Shown here piece after piece: positions 42,322 to 51,129 of a stretch of 64,000 nucleotides of DNA. The notes beneath the pieces were generated by a model that was given only the letters and a program-made list of their open reading frames with translations, ran no database searches and was not told where the DNA came from. The stretch's first letter is position 1. Each line of letters begins with the position of its first letter. The stretch covers positions 1-64,000 of the forward strand of contig NZ_JAFMPR010000008.1 in assembly GCF_020667835.1 (NCBI RefSeq). The letters run 5' to 3'. The translations under genes and the position numbers were made by a program. The stretch comes from Roseibaca sp. Y0-43 (lineage in GTDB: Bacteria > Pseudomonadota > Alphaproteobacteria > Rhodobacterales > Rhodobacteraceae).

Positions 42322-42349
42322 CCAAATCCGCCGATTTCGGCACGAAATT

Positions 42350-42382
42350 GCCCCCGAACGCACTGTCGTTCGGGGGCTTTTT
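42350..42382 (+). terminator. Rho-independent terminator after the c2-type cytochrome gene
   Basis: Perfect 11-bp stem GCCCCCGAACG / CGTTCGGGGGC with loop CACTGT, followed by TTTTTGG. 28 bases after the stop; it ends the hemA-cycA end of the photosynthesis cluster. Confidence 0.93.
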
Positions 42383-42481
42383 GGTTATCAAGGCGACAAA
42401 GCCGAGGAATGGCCCGAATTGTAGCCCAAACATGTCACAATTCGCGGTGATAAGGGCAGAGAGCAAAAAGGATTTCGCGCT

Positions 42482-43357
42482 ATGGACATTGCGATTCATC
42501 TTGGGGCACATCTGACCGATGACGGGCGGCTGCGCAGCTGTCTGGAAAAGAACCGCGCAATCCTTGCCCGCGAAGGGATCGACGTGCCCGATACGGGCCG
42601 GTTCCGCAGCCCCATTCTGGACGCGATCAAAACCCATGGCAGCGAGGGGCTGTCCCCCGGTGCGGGCGCGATCCTGCTGGATTCGATCGTCACGAATGAC
42701 AAGGCGGAACGGCTGGTTCTGTCGACCACGCGCTTCCTGTCGCCTCTGCCCAGCGCCGTGCGGCGCGCGCAGTTCAGCCCCATGGCCGAACCCCGGATCG
42801 CCGGGCTGCGGGCGCTGTTCGGCGATCATCCCGTCAGCTTTTACATGGCCATTCGCAACCCGGCCTCTTTCCTGCCGGCGCTAATCGACTCGGTCAATGA
42901 CGAACAGGCCGCCGTCATCAAGGGCGATCTGGAACCGACGAACCTGCGCTGGTCCGACCTTGTGCGCACCATCCGCACCCAGTTCCCCGAAGCGCCCGTC
43001 ACCGTCTGGTGCGACGAGGATACGCCTTTCATCTGGGAAGACGTGCTGCGCGTCGTCTCTGGCCATCAGGACACGACCACGCTGAGCCATGTCTATGACT
43101 GGTTCGAAACCGTCATGATCGATGGCGGCGCGGCCAAGCTTGCCGCCTATATGGACAACGCGCCCCCCATGGACCGTGGCCAGCGCCAGCGCGTGATCGC
43201 GGCCTTTCTGGACAAGTTCTGCGACGAGGCGAAGATCGACGTGGACGTATCGGTCCTTGGTTGGGGCGAAGACATGGTCGACCTGCTGTCAGAGCTTTAC
43301 GACGACGATGTCGAAACGCTGGCCGCGATGGACGGCGTCACGCTGCTGCAACCCTGA
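42482..43357 (+). CDS. Conserved hypothetical protein (possible sulfotransferase-like fold)
   Basis: 291 aa, soluble, no signal. Starts MDIAIHLGAHLTDDGRLRSCLEKNRAILAREGIDVP. The IHLGAH near the N-terminus and a central FYMAIRNPASFLPALIDS recall the PAPS-binding beta-strands of sulfotransferase-like proteins, but the P-loop is not convincing. C-terminal half is acidic (DLLSELYDDDVETLAAMDG). Follows the c2 terminator and converges with the gapR-type gene, 6 bases apart. Confidence 0.6.
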   Translation: MDIAIHLGAHLTDDGRLRSCLEKNRAILAREGIDVPDTGRFRSPILDAIKTHGSEGLSPGAGAILLDSIVTNDKAERLVLSTTRFLSPLPSAVRRAQFSPMAEPRIAGLRALFGDHPVSFYMAIRNPASFLPALIDSVNDEQAAVIKGDLEPTNLRWSDLVRTIRTQFPEAPVTVWCDEDTPFIWEDVLRVVSGHQDTTTLSHVYDWFETVMIDGGAAKLAAYMDNAPPMDRGQRQRVIAAFLDKFCDEAKIDVDVSVLGWGEDMVDLLSELYDDDVETLAAMDGVTLLQP

Positions 43358-43363
43358 CGCGGG

Positions 43364-43621
43364 TCACATCATCCCCAGCGCCGCCTTGTAAACCTCGAGC
43401 ACCGCTTCTTCCTCGGCGATCTCGTCGGGCTTGCGTTTGCGCAGCGCGATGATCTTGCGCAGCACCTTGGTGTCGTAGCCGCGCCCCTTGGCCTCTGCCA
43501 TGACCTCTTTCTGCTGATCGGCAATATCGGCTTTCTCGGCTTCCAGATGCTCGTAGCGCTCGACGAACTGGCGCAGCTCTTCGGCGGTCACGTTGTAGGA
43601 CTCGGCGGATAGATCGGACAT
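43364..43621 (-). CDS. gapR: GapR-type DNA-binding protein (DUF2312)
   Basis: 85 codons from ATG 43621 (MSDLSAESYNVTAEELRQFVERYEHLEAEKADIADQ). Coiled-coil helix followed by VMAEAKGRGYDTKVLRKIIALRKRK, the DUF2312 signature. GapR of Caulobacter clamps overtwisted DNA ahead of replication and transcription forks. An upstream in-frame extension is not family-like. Confidence 0.88.
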   Translation of the reverse strand: MSDLSAESYNVTAEELRQFVERYEHLEAEKADIADQQKEVMAEAKGRGYDTKVLRKIIALRKRKPDEIAEEEAVLEVYKAALGMM

Positions 43622-43797
43622 GGGACGGGCCTTTCGGGTGGCTCTTGGAATTGCTCTGACACGGGTGTGCCCAATCGGGGCGATGCGCGCAAGGGGCAAG
43701 CGCGCCACGCGGCGGGGCGATTATGCGCCTGCGAGATAATTTTCTTTTGAAACAAGCGCCCGCTCTGCTACCTTCGGCAAAATCACCATAAGGCGGA

Positions 43798-44307
43798 ATG
43801 ATGCCCACCCCAAAAGCCAAGGAATTGCGCAAATACGAGAAATCGCTGCCGATTTCGCTGCTGCGCGCCCGCGAGGCCACGACCCGCTATTTCAAACCCT
43901 ATATCGACCGTCACGACCTGACCATGCCGCAATGGCGTGTGCTGCGCGCGCTGGCCGAAGAAGAAGGGCTGGATGCGCGCACCCTGTCGGAGCGCTGCGT
44001 GATCCTGCCGCCCTCGCTGACGCGCATCTTCCGCAGCCTGACCCAGCGCGGCCTGATTAGCCAGGTAGAGTGCACCGATGCCCGACGCCACCGCGTTACC
44101 CTGACCGAGGCGGGCCGCGCCCTGTTCGAAGAGGTGGTCGAGGAATCCGAGCCGGATTACCAGCGTCTGGCCAAGGCCTTTGGGGCCGAGCGGCTGGAAA
44201 GCCTGTTGAACCTGCTGAGCGAATTGCGCGACACGGTCGAAGAACTAAATGCCGAAGACGCGGCAGAAGCCCCGCGCCCGGCCCGGCGCGCTGCGGGCGG
44301 GCGCTAG
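43798..44307 (+). CDS. hpaR: MarR-family regulator, HpaR type
   Basis: 169 aa (ATG 43798; ATG 43801 equally possible). Winged-helix: LTMPQWRVLRALAEEEGLDARTLSERCVILPPSLTRIFRSLTQRGLISQVECTDARRHRVTLTEAG. The N-terminal KSLPISLLRAREATTRYF matches HpaR, repressor of homoprotocatechuate degradation genes. No hpa genes are in the window, so the target is unknown. Convergent with the Lrp-type gene, stops overlapping by 3 bases (CTAG). Confidence 0.8.
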   Translation: MMPTPKAKELRKYEKSLPISLLRAREATTRYFKPYIDRHDLTMPQWRVLRALAEEEGLDARTLSERCVILPPSLTRIFRSLTQRGLISQVECTDARRHRVTLTEAGRALFEEVVEESEPDYQRLAKAFGAERLESLLNLLSELRDTVEELNAEDAAEAPRPARRAAGGR

Positions 44308-44774
44308 ATCGGCGATTGTGCCCCGGTTTCCTTGACTGCTTCCATCACCACATGGGTAGAGGTCGAGGTGATGCAAGGCAGCCCCGAAATATGCTCTGCC
44401 AGCACCCGGCGATAGGCGGCAATATCGCGTGAGCGCACTTTCAGCAGGTAATCGAACGCGCCCGCGATCAGGTGGCATTCCTCGATCTCGGGCACTTGGC
44501 GCACCGCGTCCTCGAAGGCGCTGAGCGCGGTTTCGCGGGTATCGGACAGCTTCACCTCGACAAAGGCGATATGCGCGGCATCAATCTGAAGCGGGTCGAT
44601 CAGCGCGCGGTAGCCAAGGATCACACCCTGCTCTTCCAGCCGCCGCAGCCGCGCCTGCGTGGGCGATTTCGTAAGCCCGATGCGCCCGGCCAATTCCGTC
44701 ACGCTAATGCGCCCATCCACTGCCAAGTTGCGCAGAATCGCATGGTCGAAGCTGTCCAGTTTGATACGGGTCAT
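44304..44774 (-). CDS. putR: Lrp/AsnC regulator, probable PutR
   Basis: 156 codons from ATG 44774 (MTRIKLDSFDHAILRNLAVDGRISVTELAGRIGLTKSPTQARLRRLEEQGVI), an AsnC-type HTH plus C-terminal RAM domain (HIAFVEVKLSDTRETALSAFEDAVRQVPEIEECHLIAGAFDYLLKV). Divergent from putA, as is PutR, the proline-responsive activator of putA in Rhodobacter and Agrobacterium. A perfect dyad lies in the middle of the shared region. Confidence 0.87.
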   Translation of the reverse strand: MTRIKLDSFDHAILRNLAVDGRISVTELAGRIGLTKSPTQARLRRLEEQGVILGYRALIDPLQIDAAHIAFVEVKLSDTRETALSAFEDAVRQVPEIEECHLIAGAFDYLLKVRSRDIAAYRRVLAEHISGLPCITSTSTHVVMEAVKETGAQSPI

Positions 44775-44829
44775 TGTTCTGCGATTTCCCTGATATTCGG
44801 CCGCCAGAACTGCAAAACACCATAAATAA

Positions 44830-44854
44830 GCAAGAAATGAAATGGGTTTCTTGC
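44830..44854. promoter_or_regulatory. Probable PutR operator between putR and putA
   Basis: Perfect inverted repeat GCAAGAAA-N9-TTTCTTGC, centred at 44842 and lying about 56 bases from both start codons. Size and symmetry suit an Lrp dimer site that could control both genes. Confidence 0.55.
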
Positions 44855-44911
44855 AATACTCGGGAAAAATGGAAATCCCAGACGCAAAATTCTTGCCTGC
44901 CGGAGTGCGCG

Positions 44912-47900
44912 ATGCCCATGCCCCTGCCTGACACCCTAACACAGCATATCCGCCGCGACGAGGGCGCGCATATCGCGCAGGCCATCGCCGCCGCCGGGCT
45001 TGACCCGGACGCCCGCGCGCAGATCAGCGCAACCGCGGCCGGGCTGGTGCGCGAGATCCGCCGCGCCGATGCGCCCGGCCTGATGGAGGTGTTCCTGGCC
45101 GAATACGGCCTGTCCACCAGCGAAGGCATCGCGCTGATGTGTCTGGCCGAAGCGCTTCTGCGCGTGCCAGATGCCGCCACGATCGACGACCTGATCGAAG
45201 ACAAGATCGCGCCCTCGGACTGGGGGCGGCATCTGGGCCGGTCCTCTTCCAGCCTTGTGAACGCCTCGACCTGGGCGCTGATGCTGACGGGCCGTGTGCT
45301 GGATGAGCGCGGCAAATCCGCCGCCGCCACCCTGCGCGGCGCCGTGAAACGGCTGGGAGAACCGGTGATCCGCACCGCCGTGGCCCGCGCCATGAAGGAA
45401 ATGGGCCGCCAGTTCGTACTGGGCGAAAGCATCGACAGCGCCATGACCCGCGCCGCCAAGATGGAGGCGCGTGGCTACAGCTATTCCTATGACATGCTCG
45501 GCGAAGCCGCCCGCACCATGGCCGATGCCAAGCGCTACCATGCCGCCTACGGGCGCGCGATCCGCGCCATCGGTGCGCGCGCCACCGGCAACGACATCCG
45601 CACCAATCCGGGGATTTCGGTCAAGCTCAGCGCGCTGCATCCGCGTTACGAGGTGGCGCAAGAAGACCGCGTTCTGTCCGAACTGGTGCCGCGTGTGCGC
45701 GACTTGGCGCGGCTGGCGGCGGCCTTGGGCCTTGGCTTCAACATCGACGCCGAAGAAAGCGACCGGCTGGCGCTGTCCTTGCAAGTCATCGACCGGGTGC
45801 TGGACGACCCGGCGCTCGACGGCTGGGACGGGTTCGGCGTGGTGGTGCAAGCCTATGGCCCCCGCGCCGCCGACACCATCGACTGGCTGGCCGCCAAGGC
45901 CGAAAGCCTCGGGCGCAAGCTGATGGTGCGGCTGGTCAAGGGCGCCTATTGGGACACCGAAATCAAACGCGCGCAGGTCATGGGGCTGGACGGGTTCCCC
46001 GTTCTGACCCAGAAACCCGCGAGCGATGTGAACTATATCGCCTGTGCCCGCCAGCTTTTGCGCCTGCGCGCCCAGCTTTACCCGCAATTCGCCACCCATA
46101 ACGCCCATACCGTCGCCGCCGTGCTGCATATGGCAGCCGAGATGGCCGTGGACCCCGCCGATTACGAATTCCAGCGCCTGCACGGCATGGGAGAGGCCTT
46201 GCACGACATCGTTCTGAAGCGCGAAGGCACCCGCTGCCGCATCTATGCCCCCGTCGGCGCGCATAAAGACCTGCTGGCCTATTTGGTGCGCCGTTTGCTG
46301 GAGAACGGCGCGAATTCGTCCTTCGTGAACCAGATCGTGGACGAAAATGTGCCCCCCGAAACCGTGGCTGCCTGCCCCTTTGCCGCGCTGCAAGGCCAGA
46401 TGGGCCGCAACCCCAAGATCGCCAAGGGCCCCGACCTGTTCGGGCCCGCGCGGCGCAATGCGCGTGGCTGGGATCTGACGGATGCCGCCGATCTGGACGC
46501 AATCGCGGCGGCCCGCGCGCCTTGGGCCACGGCGGAATTCAGCGCCGCCCCCCTGATCGCGGGCGCTGTGACCGGGGCCGACAGCTATAGCGCGGTGAAC
46601 CCGGCCAACCCGTCGGAAAGCTTGGGCCGCGTGACCCCGGCCTCTGCCGCCGATGTCGAAACCGCGCTGGCCACCGCCCGCCCATGGTCTGCCGATGCCA
46701 AAACCCGCGCCGATGCGCTGCGCCGCGCCGCAGACCTTTACGAGGATCATTTCGGCCCGATCTTTGCCCTGCTCGCGCGCGAAGCCGGCAAAACGCAGGC
46801 CGATGCCGTGGGCGAATTGCGCGAGGCGGTGGATTTCCTGCGCTTCTACGCGGGCCAAGCCGAAACGCTGTCCACCCCCGCGCGCGGCATCTTCACCTGC
46901 ATCAGCCCGTGGAACTTTCCGCTGGCCATCTTCACCGGCCAGATCGCGGGCGCGCTGGCCGCCGGAAACGGTGTGCTCGCCAAACCCGCCGAACAAACGC
47001 CCCTTATCGCGCATTTTGCGACCGGGCTTTTGCATCAAGCAGGCGTGCCGTCCAAGGCGCTGCAACTACTCCTCGGCGACGGGGCAACGGTCGGGGCAGC
47101 ACTTACCTCGGACGCGCGCGTGAACGGCGTGGCCTTCACCGGCTCGACCGAAACCGCGATGCGCATTCAGGCCGCCATGGCCGAACACATGGCCCCCGGC
47201 GCGCCGCTGATTGCCGAAACCGGCGGGCTGAACGCCATGATCGTCGACAGCACCGCCCTTCCCGAACAAGCCGTGCGCGATGTGATCGCCTCGGCCTTTC
47301 AATCGGCGGGGCAACGCTGTTCGGCGCTGCGCTGCCTTTATGTCCAAGACGACATCGCGTCTGAATTCGAGACCATGCTCTTCGGCGCGATGGACGAGCT
47401 GCGGCTGGGCGACCCTTGGCATCTGAGCACCGATATCGGCCCCGTCATCGACACAGACGCCCAGACCCAGATCGCGGATTATGTGGCAGGGGCCCGCGCC
47501 GAGGCCCTCGTCCTGCACGAGCTCAGCGCCCCGTCCAGTGGCCATTTCATCGCCCCCGTGGCCCTGCGCGTGCGCGGCATTGCCGATCTGAAGCGCGAAG
47601 TCTTCGGCCCGGTCCTGCACATCGCCCGCTTCAAGGCCGCCGATCTGGACCGCGTCATCGACGATGTGAACGCCACGGGCTACGGGCTGACCTTCGGGCT
47701 GCACACCCGCATCGACACCCGCGTGCAACATGTGGTCGACCGCGTGCGCGCGGGCAATCTCTATGTCAACCGCAACCAGATCGGGGCCATCGTCGGCAGC
47801 CAACCCTTCGGCGGCGAAGGGCTTTCGGGCACCGGGCCAAAGGCGGGCGGTCCGAAATACCTGACCCGCTTCACCAAGGACAAAGCCGCCCACGCGCATC

Positions 47901-48352
47901 TTCAGTCAGCGCCCCTGCCCCTTGGCGCATTGGCCAAGGCGCTCCAGCCGCAGCCGGAAGCCATCCTCGCAGAACACACCCTGCCCGGCCCCACCGGCGA
48001 ATCGAACCGCCTGAGCGACCTCACCCGCGCGCCGCTTCTCTGCCTTGGGCCGGGGGCCGATCTGGCGGCAGACCAAAAGCGCGCTGTCGAATCCCTTGGT
48101 GGCCGTGCCCTTGTGCTGGACGGCATCCCGCAAGACCTCGACAGCGCGCAGGGCTTCGCGGGCGTCCTCTACTGGGGCGACGCAACCACCGCGCGCCAGA
48201 TCGCCCAGGCGCTTGCCCGCCGCACAGGCCCGATCCTGCCGCTCATCACCGACCGGCCTGACCGCGCCCATGTCACGCTCGAGCGTCATCTATGCATCGA
48301 CACAACCGCCTCGGGGGGCAATGCGCAGCTCTTGGCAGAGGTCGCGCAATAG
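44912..48352 (+). CDS. putA: Bifunctional proline dehydrogenase / P5C dehydrogenase PutA
   Basis: 1146 codons from ATG 44912 (ATG 44918 also possible). Proline dehydrogenase barrel about 80-480 (RLVKGAYWDTEIKRAQ, NSSFVNQIVDE). Aldehyde dehydrogenase about 560-1010, with FTCISPWNFPLAIFTGQIAGALAAGN and catalytic Cys in GQRCSALRCLYVQ. Oxidises proline to glutamate through channelled P5C. It lacks the N-terminal ribbon-helix-helix domain of enteric PutA, so regulation is left to the divergent Lrp protein. A C-terminal extra domain follows the ALDH. Confidence 0.97.
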   Translation: MPMPLPDTLTQHIRRDEGAHIAQAIAAAGLDPDARAQISATAAGLVREIRRADAPGLMEVFLAEYGLSTSEGIALMCLAEALLRVPDAATIDDLIEDKIAPSDWGRHLGRSSSSLVNASTWALMLTGRVLDERGKSAAATLRGAVKRLGEPVIRTAVARAMKEMGRQFVLGESIDSAMTRAAKMEARGYSYSYDMLGEAARTMADAKRYHAAYGRAIRAIGARATGNDIRTNPGISVKLSALHPRYEVAQEDRVLSELVPRVRDLARLAAALGLGFNIDAEESDRLALSLQVIDRVLDDPALDGWDGFGVVVQAYGPRAADTIDWLAAKAESLGRKLMVRLVKGAYWDTEIKRAQVMGLDGFPVLTQKPASDVNYIACARQLLRLRAQLYPQFATHNAHTVAAVLHMAAEMAVDPADYEFQRLHGMGEALHDIVLKREGTRCRIYAPVGAHKDLLAYLVRRLLENGANSSFVNQIVDENVPPETVAACPFAALQGQMGRNPKIAKGPDLFGPARRNARGWDLTDAADLDAIAAARAPWATAEFSAAPLIAGAVTGADSYSAVNPANPSESLGRVTPASAADVETALATARPWSADAKTRADALRRAADLYEDHFGPIFALLAREAGKTQADAVGELREAVDFLRFYAGQAETLSTPARGIFTCISPWNFPLAIFTGQIAGALAAGNGVLAKPAEQTPLIAHFATGLLHQAGVPSKALQLLLGDGATVGAALTSDARVNGVAFTGSTETAMRIQAAMAEHMAPGAPLIAETGGLNAMIVDSTALPEQAVRDVIASAFQSAGQRCSALRCLYVQDDIASEFETMLFGAMDELRLGDPWHLSTDIGPVIDTDAQTQIADYVAGARAEALVLHELSAPSSGHFIAPVALRVRGIADLKREVFGPVLHIARFKAADLDRVIDDVNATGYGLTFGLHTRIDTRVQHVVDRVRAGNLYVNRNQIGAIVGSQPFGGEGLSGTGPKAGGPKYLTRFTKDKAAHAHLQSAPLPLGALAKALQPQPEAILAEHTLPGPTGESNRLSDLTRAPLLCLGPGADLAADQKRAVESLGGRALVLDGIPQDLDSAQGFAGVLYWGDATTARQIAQALARRTGPILPLITDRPDRAHVTLERHLCIDTTASGGNAQLLAEVAQ

Positions 48353-48355
48353 ACC

Positions 48356-48418
48356 CTTCATCCTTGCAAAAATATCCTGGGGGAGGCGCGGCGCAGCCGC
48401 GGCGGGGGCAAAGCCCCC
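48356..48418. repeat. Dispersed hairpin repeat downstream of putA
   Basis: CTTCATCCTTGCAAAAATAT core, then CCTGGGGG, a GCGGC-GCA-GCCGC hairpin and GGGGGC-AAA-GCCCCC. Same family as 28002-28052 and 33220-33266. It fills the gap between the convergent putA and DUF815 genes and may serve as a bidirectional transcription/3'-end structure. Confidence 0.7.
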
Positions 48419-48440
48419 TATCCACCACAGCCAAGGGGCG

Positions 48441-49295
48441 CTAACGCGTGATCTTCACGCCCTCGCGGCCAGCCAGATCGGTAAAGAACTGCCACGCCAC
48501 GCGCCCCGACCGGCTGCCGCGCGTGGCCTGCCATTCGATCGCTTCCGCCCGCAGGCGGGCGGGGTCGATTTGCAGCCCATAGGCCGCGCAATAGCCTTCG
48601 ATCATGGCCAGGTAATCATCCTGGTCGCAAGCATGAAAGCCCAGCCACAGCCCGAAACGATCCGACAGCGACACTTTCTCCTCGACCGCTTCCGAGGGCG
48701 AAATGGCGGACGAGCGTTCATTCTCGATCATATCGCGCGGCATCAGGTGACGGCGGTTCGAGGTGGCATAGAGAACCACGTTGTCGGGCCGCCCCTCGAC
48801 CCCGCCATCCAGCACCGCTTTCAGCGATTTGTAATGCTGGTCGTCATGGCTGAAGGACAGATCGTCGCAAAACAGGATGAAACGGGCATCGGGCGCGGCG
48901 CGCAGCATGTCCAGCAAGCGGCCGATGCTGGGAAGGTCTTCGCGCTGGATCTCGACCAGTTTCAGCCCGCAATCCGGCTGCTGCGCCAGCACAGCGCCAT
49001 GCACCGCCTTGACCAGCGAGGATTTCCCCATCCCCCGCGCGCCCCATAGCAACGCGTTATTCGCGGGCAAGCCACGGGCGAATTGCAGGGTATTGGCCAG
49101 CAGCGTGTCGCGCGCGCGGCCAATGCCCACGAGCAGGTCCAGATCGACGCGGGACACTTTCGCCACCGGTTGCAGCCTGTCGGGGCTGGTGTGCCAGACG
49201 AAGGCATCGGCCCCGTCCAGCGCGGGCGCGGCACCCGGCGGCGGCGAGAGGCGCTCCAGCGCCTCGGCAATCCGCGTCAGGGCGTCGTCGTTCAT
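48441..49295 (-). CDS. DUF815 family AAA+ ATPase
   Basis: 284 aa. Walker A GARGMGKS (residues 85-92), Walker B RFILFCDDLSF, sensor segment VVLYATSNRRHLMPR. DUF815 proteins are predicted AAA+ ATPases of unknown substrate. Start overlaps the tatC stop (ATGA), so it is translated with the Tat translocase genes, which may hint at a membrane or export-related role. Confidence 0.87.
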   Translation of the reverse strand: MNDDALTRIAEALERLSPPPGAAPALDGADAFVWHTSPDRLQPVAKVSRVDLDLLVGIGRARDTLLANTLQFARGLPANNALLWGARGMGKSSLVKAVHGAVLAQQPDCGLKLVEIQREDLPSIGRLLDMLRAAPDARFILFCDDLSFSHDDQHYKSLKAVLDGGVEGRPDNVVLYATSNRRHLMPRDMIENERSSAISPSEAVEEKVSLSDRFGLWLGFHACDQDDYLAMIEGYCAAYGLQIDPARLRAEAIEWQATRGSRSGRVAWQFFTDLAGREGVKITR

Positions 49296-50167
49296 GCCTT
49301 GTCGGCCTCTTCGCCGGTATCGTCCTCGTCTTCATCGTCCAGCAGGCCTTCGCGGCGCAGGCGCTCGTTGCGGGCGCGCTCGACACGGGCGACCAGCCAG
49401 ATGGACACCTCGTAAAGACCGTAGACCACCGCGAAGAGGATGATCTGCGTGATGACATCGGGCGGCGTAACAAGGGCGGCCAGCGTCAGAATGCCCACCA
49501 CGGCCCATTTGCGCCCGGCTTTCAGGCCCGCTTCCGACACAAGCCCAGCCTTGCCCATCAGCGTCAGCAGCACCGGAAGCTGGAAACACATGCCGAAGGC
49601 CACGATGAAGCGGATGGTCAGGTTCAGGTATTCCTGCGCAGAGCCTTGGAACACCACCGACAAGGGCGCGGCAGCACCCTCCTCGACCACGGCTTCGCCG
49701 CCAGTGCCAAATTGTTGGAAGCCAAGGAAGAAATCATAGGCCAAGGGTGTCACGACATAAAATGCGAAGGACGCGCCCAGCAGGAACATGATCGGCGAGG
49801 AGATCAGGAAGGGCAGAAACGCGCCTTGTTCCGAGCGGTAAAGACCGGGGGCCACGAAGCGCCAAAGCTGCGTCGCGATGACCGGGAAAGCCAGCATGAA
49901 GCCGCCGAGGAACGACACCTTGATCGCGACGAAGAAGCCTTCTTGCGGGCTGATGAAGATCAGGTCGCAATCCTGCCCGCGTTCGGCCAGCACGCTGCAC
50001 AAGGGCGCGGTCAGGAAGTTGAAAATGGGCGTCGCGACGGAAAAGCACAACACCATGCCGACCACGAAGGCCAGCGCCGATTTTATCAGCCGGTTGCGCA
50101 GCTCTGCGAGATGTTCGATCAGCGGCGCGCTTGTGTCGTCGATCTTGTCGTCTTGCGCGTTGCTCAT
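49292..50167 (-). CDS. tatC: Sec-independent protein translocase TatC
   Basis: 291 aa, six membrane helices. [17 protein letters not shown] is the conserved N-terminal Glu-containing segment that reads twin-arginine signals; [40 protein letters not shown] is the central TatC signature. A charged C-tail rich in Glu/Asp is typical of Alphaproteobacteria. Coupled to tatB and DUF815. Confidence 0.96.
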   Translation of the reverse strand: MSNAQDDKIDDTSAPLIEHLAELRNRLIKSALAFVVGMVLCFSVATPIFNFLTAPLCSVLAERGQDCDLIFISPQEGFFVAIKVSFLGGFMLAFPVIATQLWRFVAPGLYRSEQGAFLPFLISSPIMFLLGASFAFYVVTPLAYDFFLGFQQFGTGGEAVVEEGAAAPLSVVFQGSAQEYLNLTIRFIVAFGMCFQLPVLLTLMGKAGLVSEAGLKAGRKWAVVGILTLAALVTPPDVITQIILFAVVYGLYEVSIWLVARVERARNERLRREGLLDDEDEDDTGEEADKA

Positions 50168-50700
50168 GTGGTGCTGTCCGTGCTGCTACCCTTGGGGCTG
50201 TCCGCCGGGCCTTTCGCGACCTGCTGCTCGGGGGCCGGGTCTGCGGGTTTCTCTGCCGGTTTCGCGGGTTTGGCCGCGTCGCTATCCGATGGCTTGGGGG
50301 CCGCGCGCTTGGCGGCGGCGCTGCGCATATCGTCCATCTCGGCGGCGATGCGGTCGATTTCGTCCTCGTCATCGCCCGGCGTGCTGGCGCTGGCGGCGGC
50401 GGGTTTCTTGGCGTCGGTCTTGGGCTTTTCCTTCATCGGATCCCAATTCTTGAGATCCTTCAACTCGTCCAGCCCCATGCCCTGCGGGTTGGTCATGCCG
50501 CGCAGGTCGCGCGCCACGTCCTTGACCCCGGACTGGTCGGCCGCGTCTTCCATCGCGCGCGAGAATTCCCGCGCCATGGAACGTGCCTTGGCCGTCACTT
50601 GGCCAAGCGTGCGGAACATCTTCGGCAAGTCCTTGGGGCCGACGACGATCAGCGCCACAACCCCGATGACCAGAAGCTCGCTCCAGCCCAGATCAAACAT
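50164..50700 (-). CDS. tatB: Sec-independent protein translocase TatB
   Basis: 178 aa. [50 protein letters not shown]: one N-terminal membrane helix, amphipathic helix, then a long Ala/Pro/Lys-rich tail. With TatC it forms the signal-peptide receptor. 57 bases downstream of tatA. Confidence 0.94.
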   Translation of the reverse strand: MFDLGWSELLVIGVVALIVVGPKDLPKMFRTLGQVTAKARSMAREFSRAMEDAADQSGVKDVARDLRGMTNPQGMGLDELKDLKNWDPMKEKPKTDAKKPAAASASTPGDDEDEIDRIAAEMDDMRSAAAKRAAPKPSDSDAAKPAKPAEKPADPAPEQQVAKGPADSPKGSSTDSTT

Positions 50701-50757
50701 GCAGATACCCCTGCCCGTTCATGAATGTCACGGCACGACGCGCCATGAGGACAACGA

Positions 50758-50994
50758 TCAGGCGCGGTCCTTGCTGTTGTCCTTGTCGGACTCGGGGGTG
50801 ATGTCGCGCGCGGATTTGGCGGCGTCATCTTCCTGCTTCTCGATCTCTTCGGTGCCGTCTTTCAGGCCCTTCTTGAACGAGGTGATGCCTTTGCCGACTT
50901 CGCCCATCAGCGCGCTGACCTTGCCGCGCCCGAACAGCACAAGCACGACGATCGCGATGATGATAAAGCCCGCGGGGCCGATATTGTTGAGCAT
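50758..50994 (-). CDS. tatA: Sec-independent protein translocase TatA
   Basis: 78 aa. MLNNIGPAGFIIIAIVVLVLFGRGKVSALMGEVGKGITSFKKGLKDG: short membrane helix, FGRGK hinge, amphipathic helix, acidic/lysine tail. Forms the Tat pore. First gene of tatA-tatB-tatC-DUF815. Confidence 0.95.
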   Translation of the reverse strand: MLNNIGPAGFIIIAIVVLVLFGRGKVSALMGEVGKGITSFKKGLKDGTEEIEKQEDDAAKSARDITPESDKDNSKDRA

Positions 50995-51073
50995 GTCATT
51001 CTCCCTATGCCGGGCACGCGCCGCGTGCGGACCGGTTCACAACCTCACCATTTATGGATTTACGCGCGGTAAT

Positions 51074-51095
51074 CAAAGCCCCAATTTGGGCTTTG
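51074..51095. terminator. Hairpin between the diguanylate cyclase and tatA
   Basis: CAAAGCCC-N6-GGGCTTTG, perfect 8-bp stem. Neither side has a proper T-run, so termination is possible but weak. Confidence 0.35.
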
Positions 51096-51129
51096 GCATA
51101 AAAACACCGGCCCGTTCACGGGGTCGCGA

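Noticed and set aside
42400-42481. TCAC-N8-GTGA inverted repeat upstream of the orphan gene as a regulator site
   Set aside because: Four-base arms are too short to separate from chance in 160 bases of intergenic DNA.
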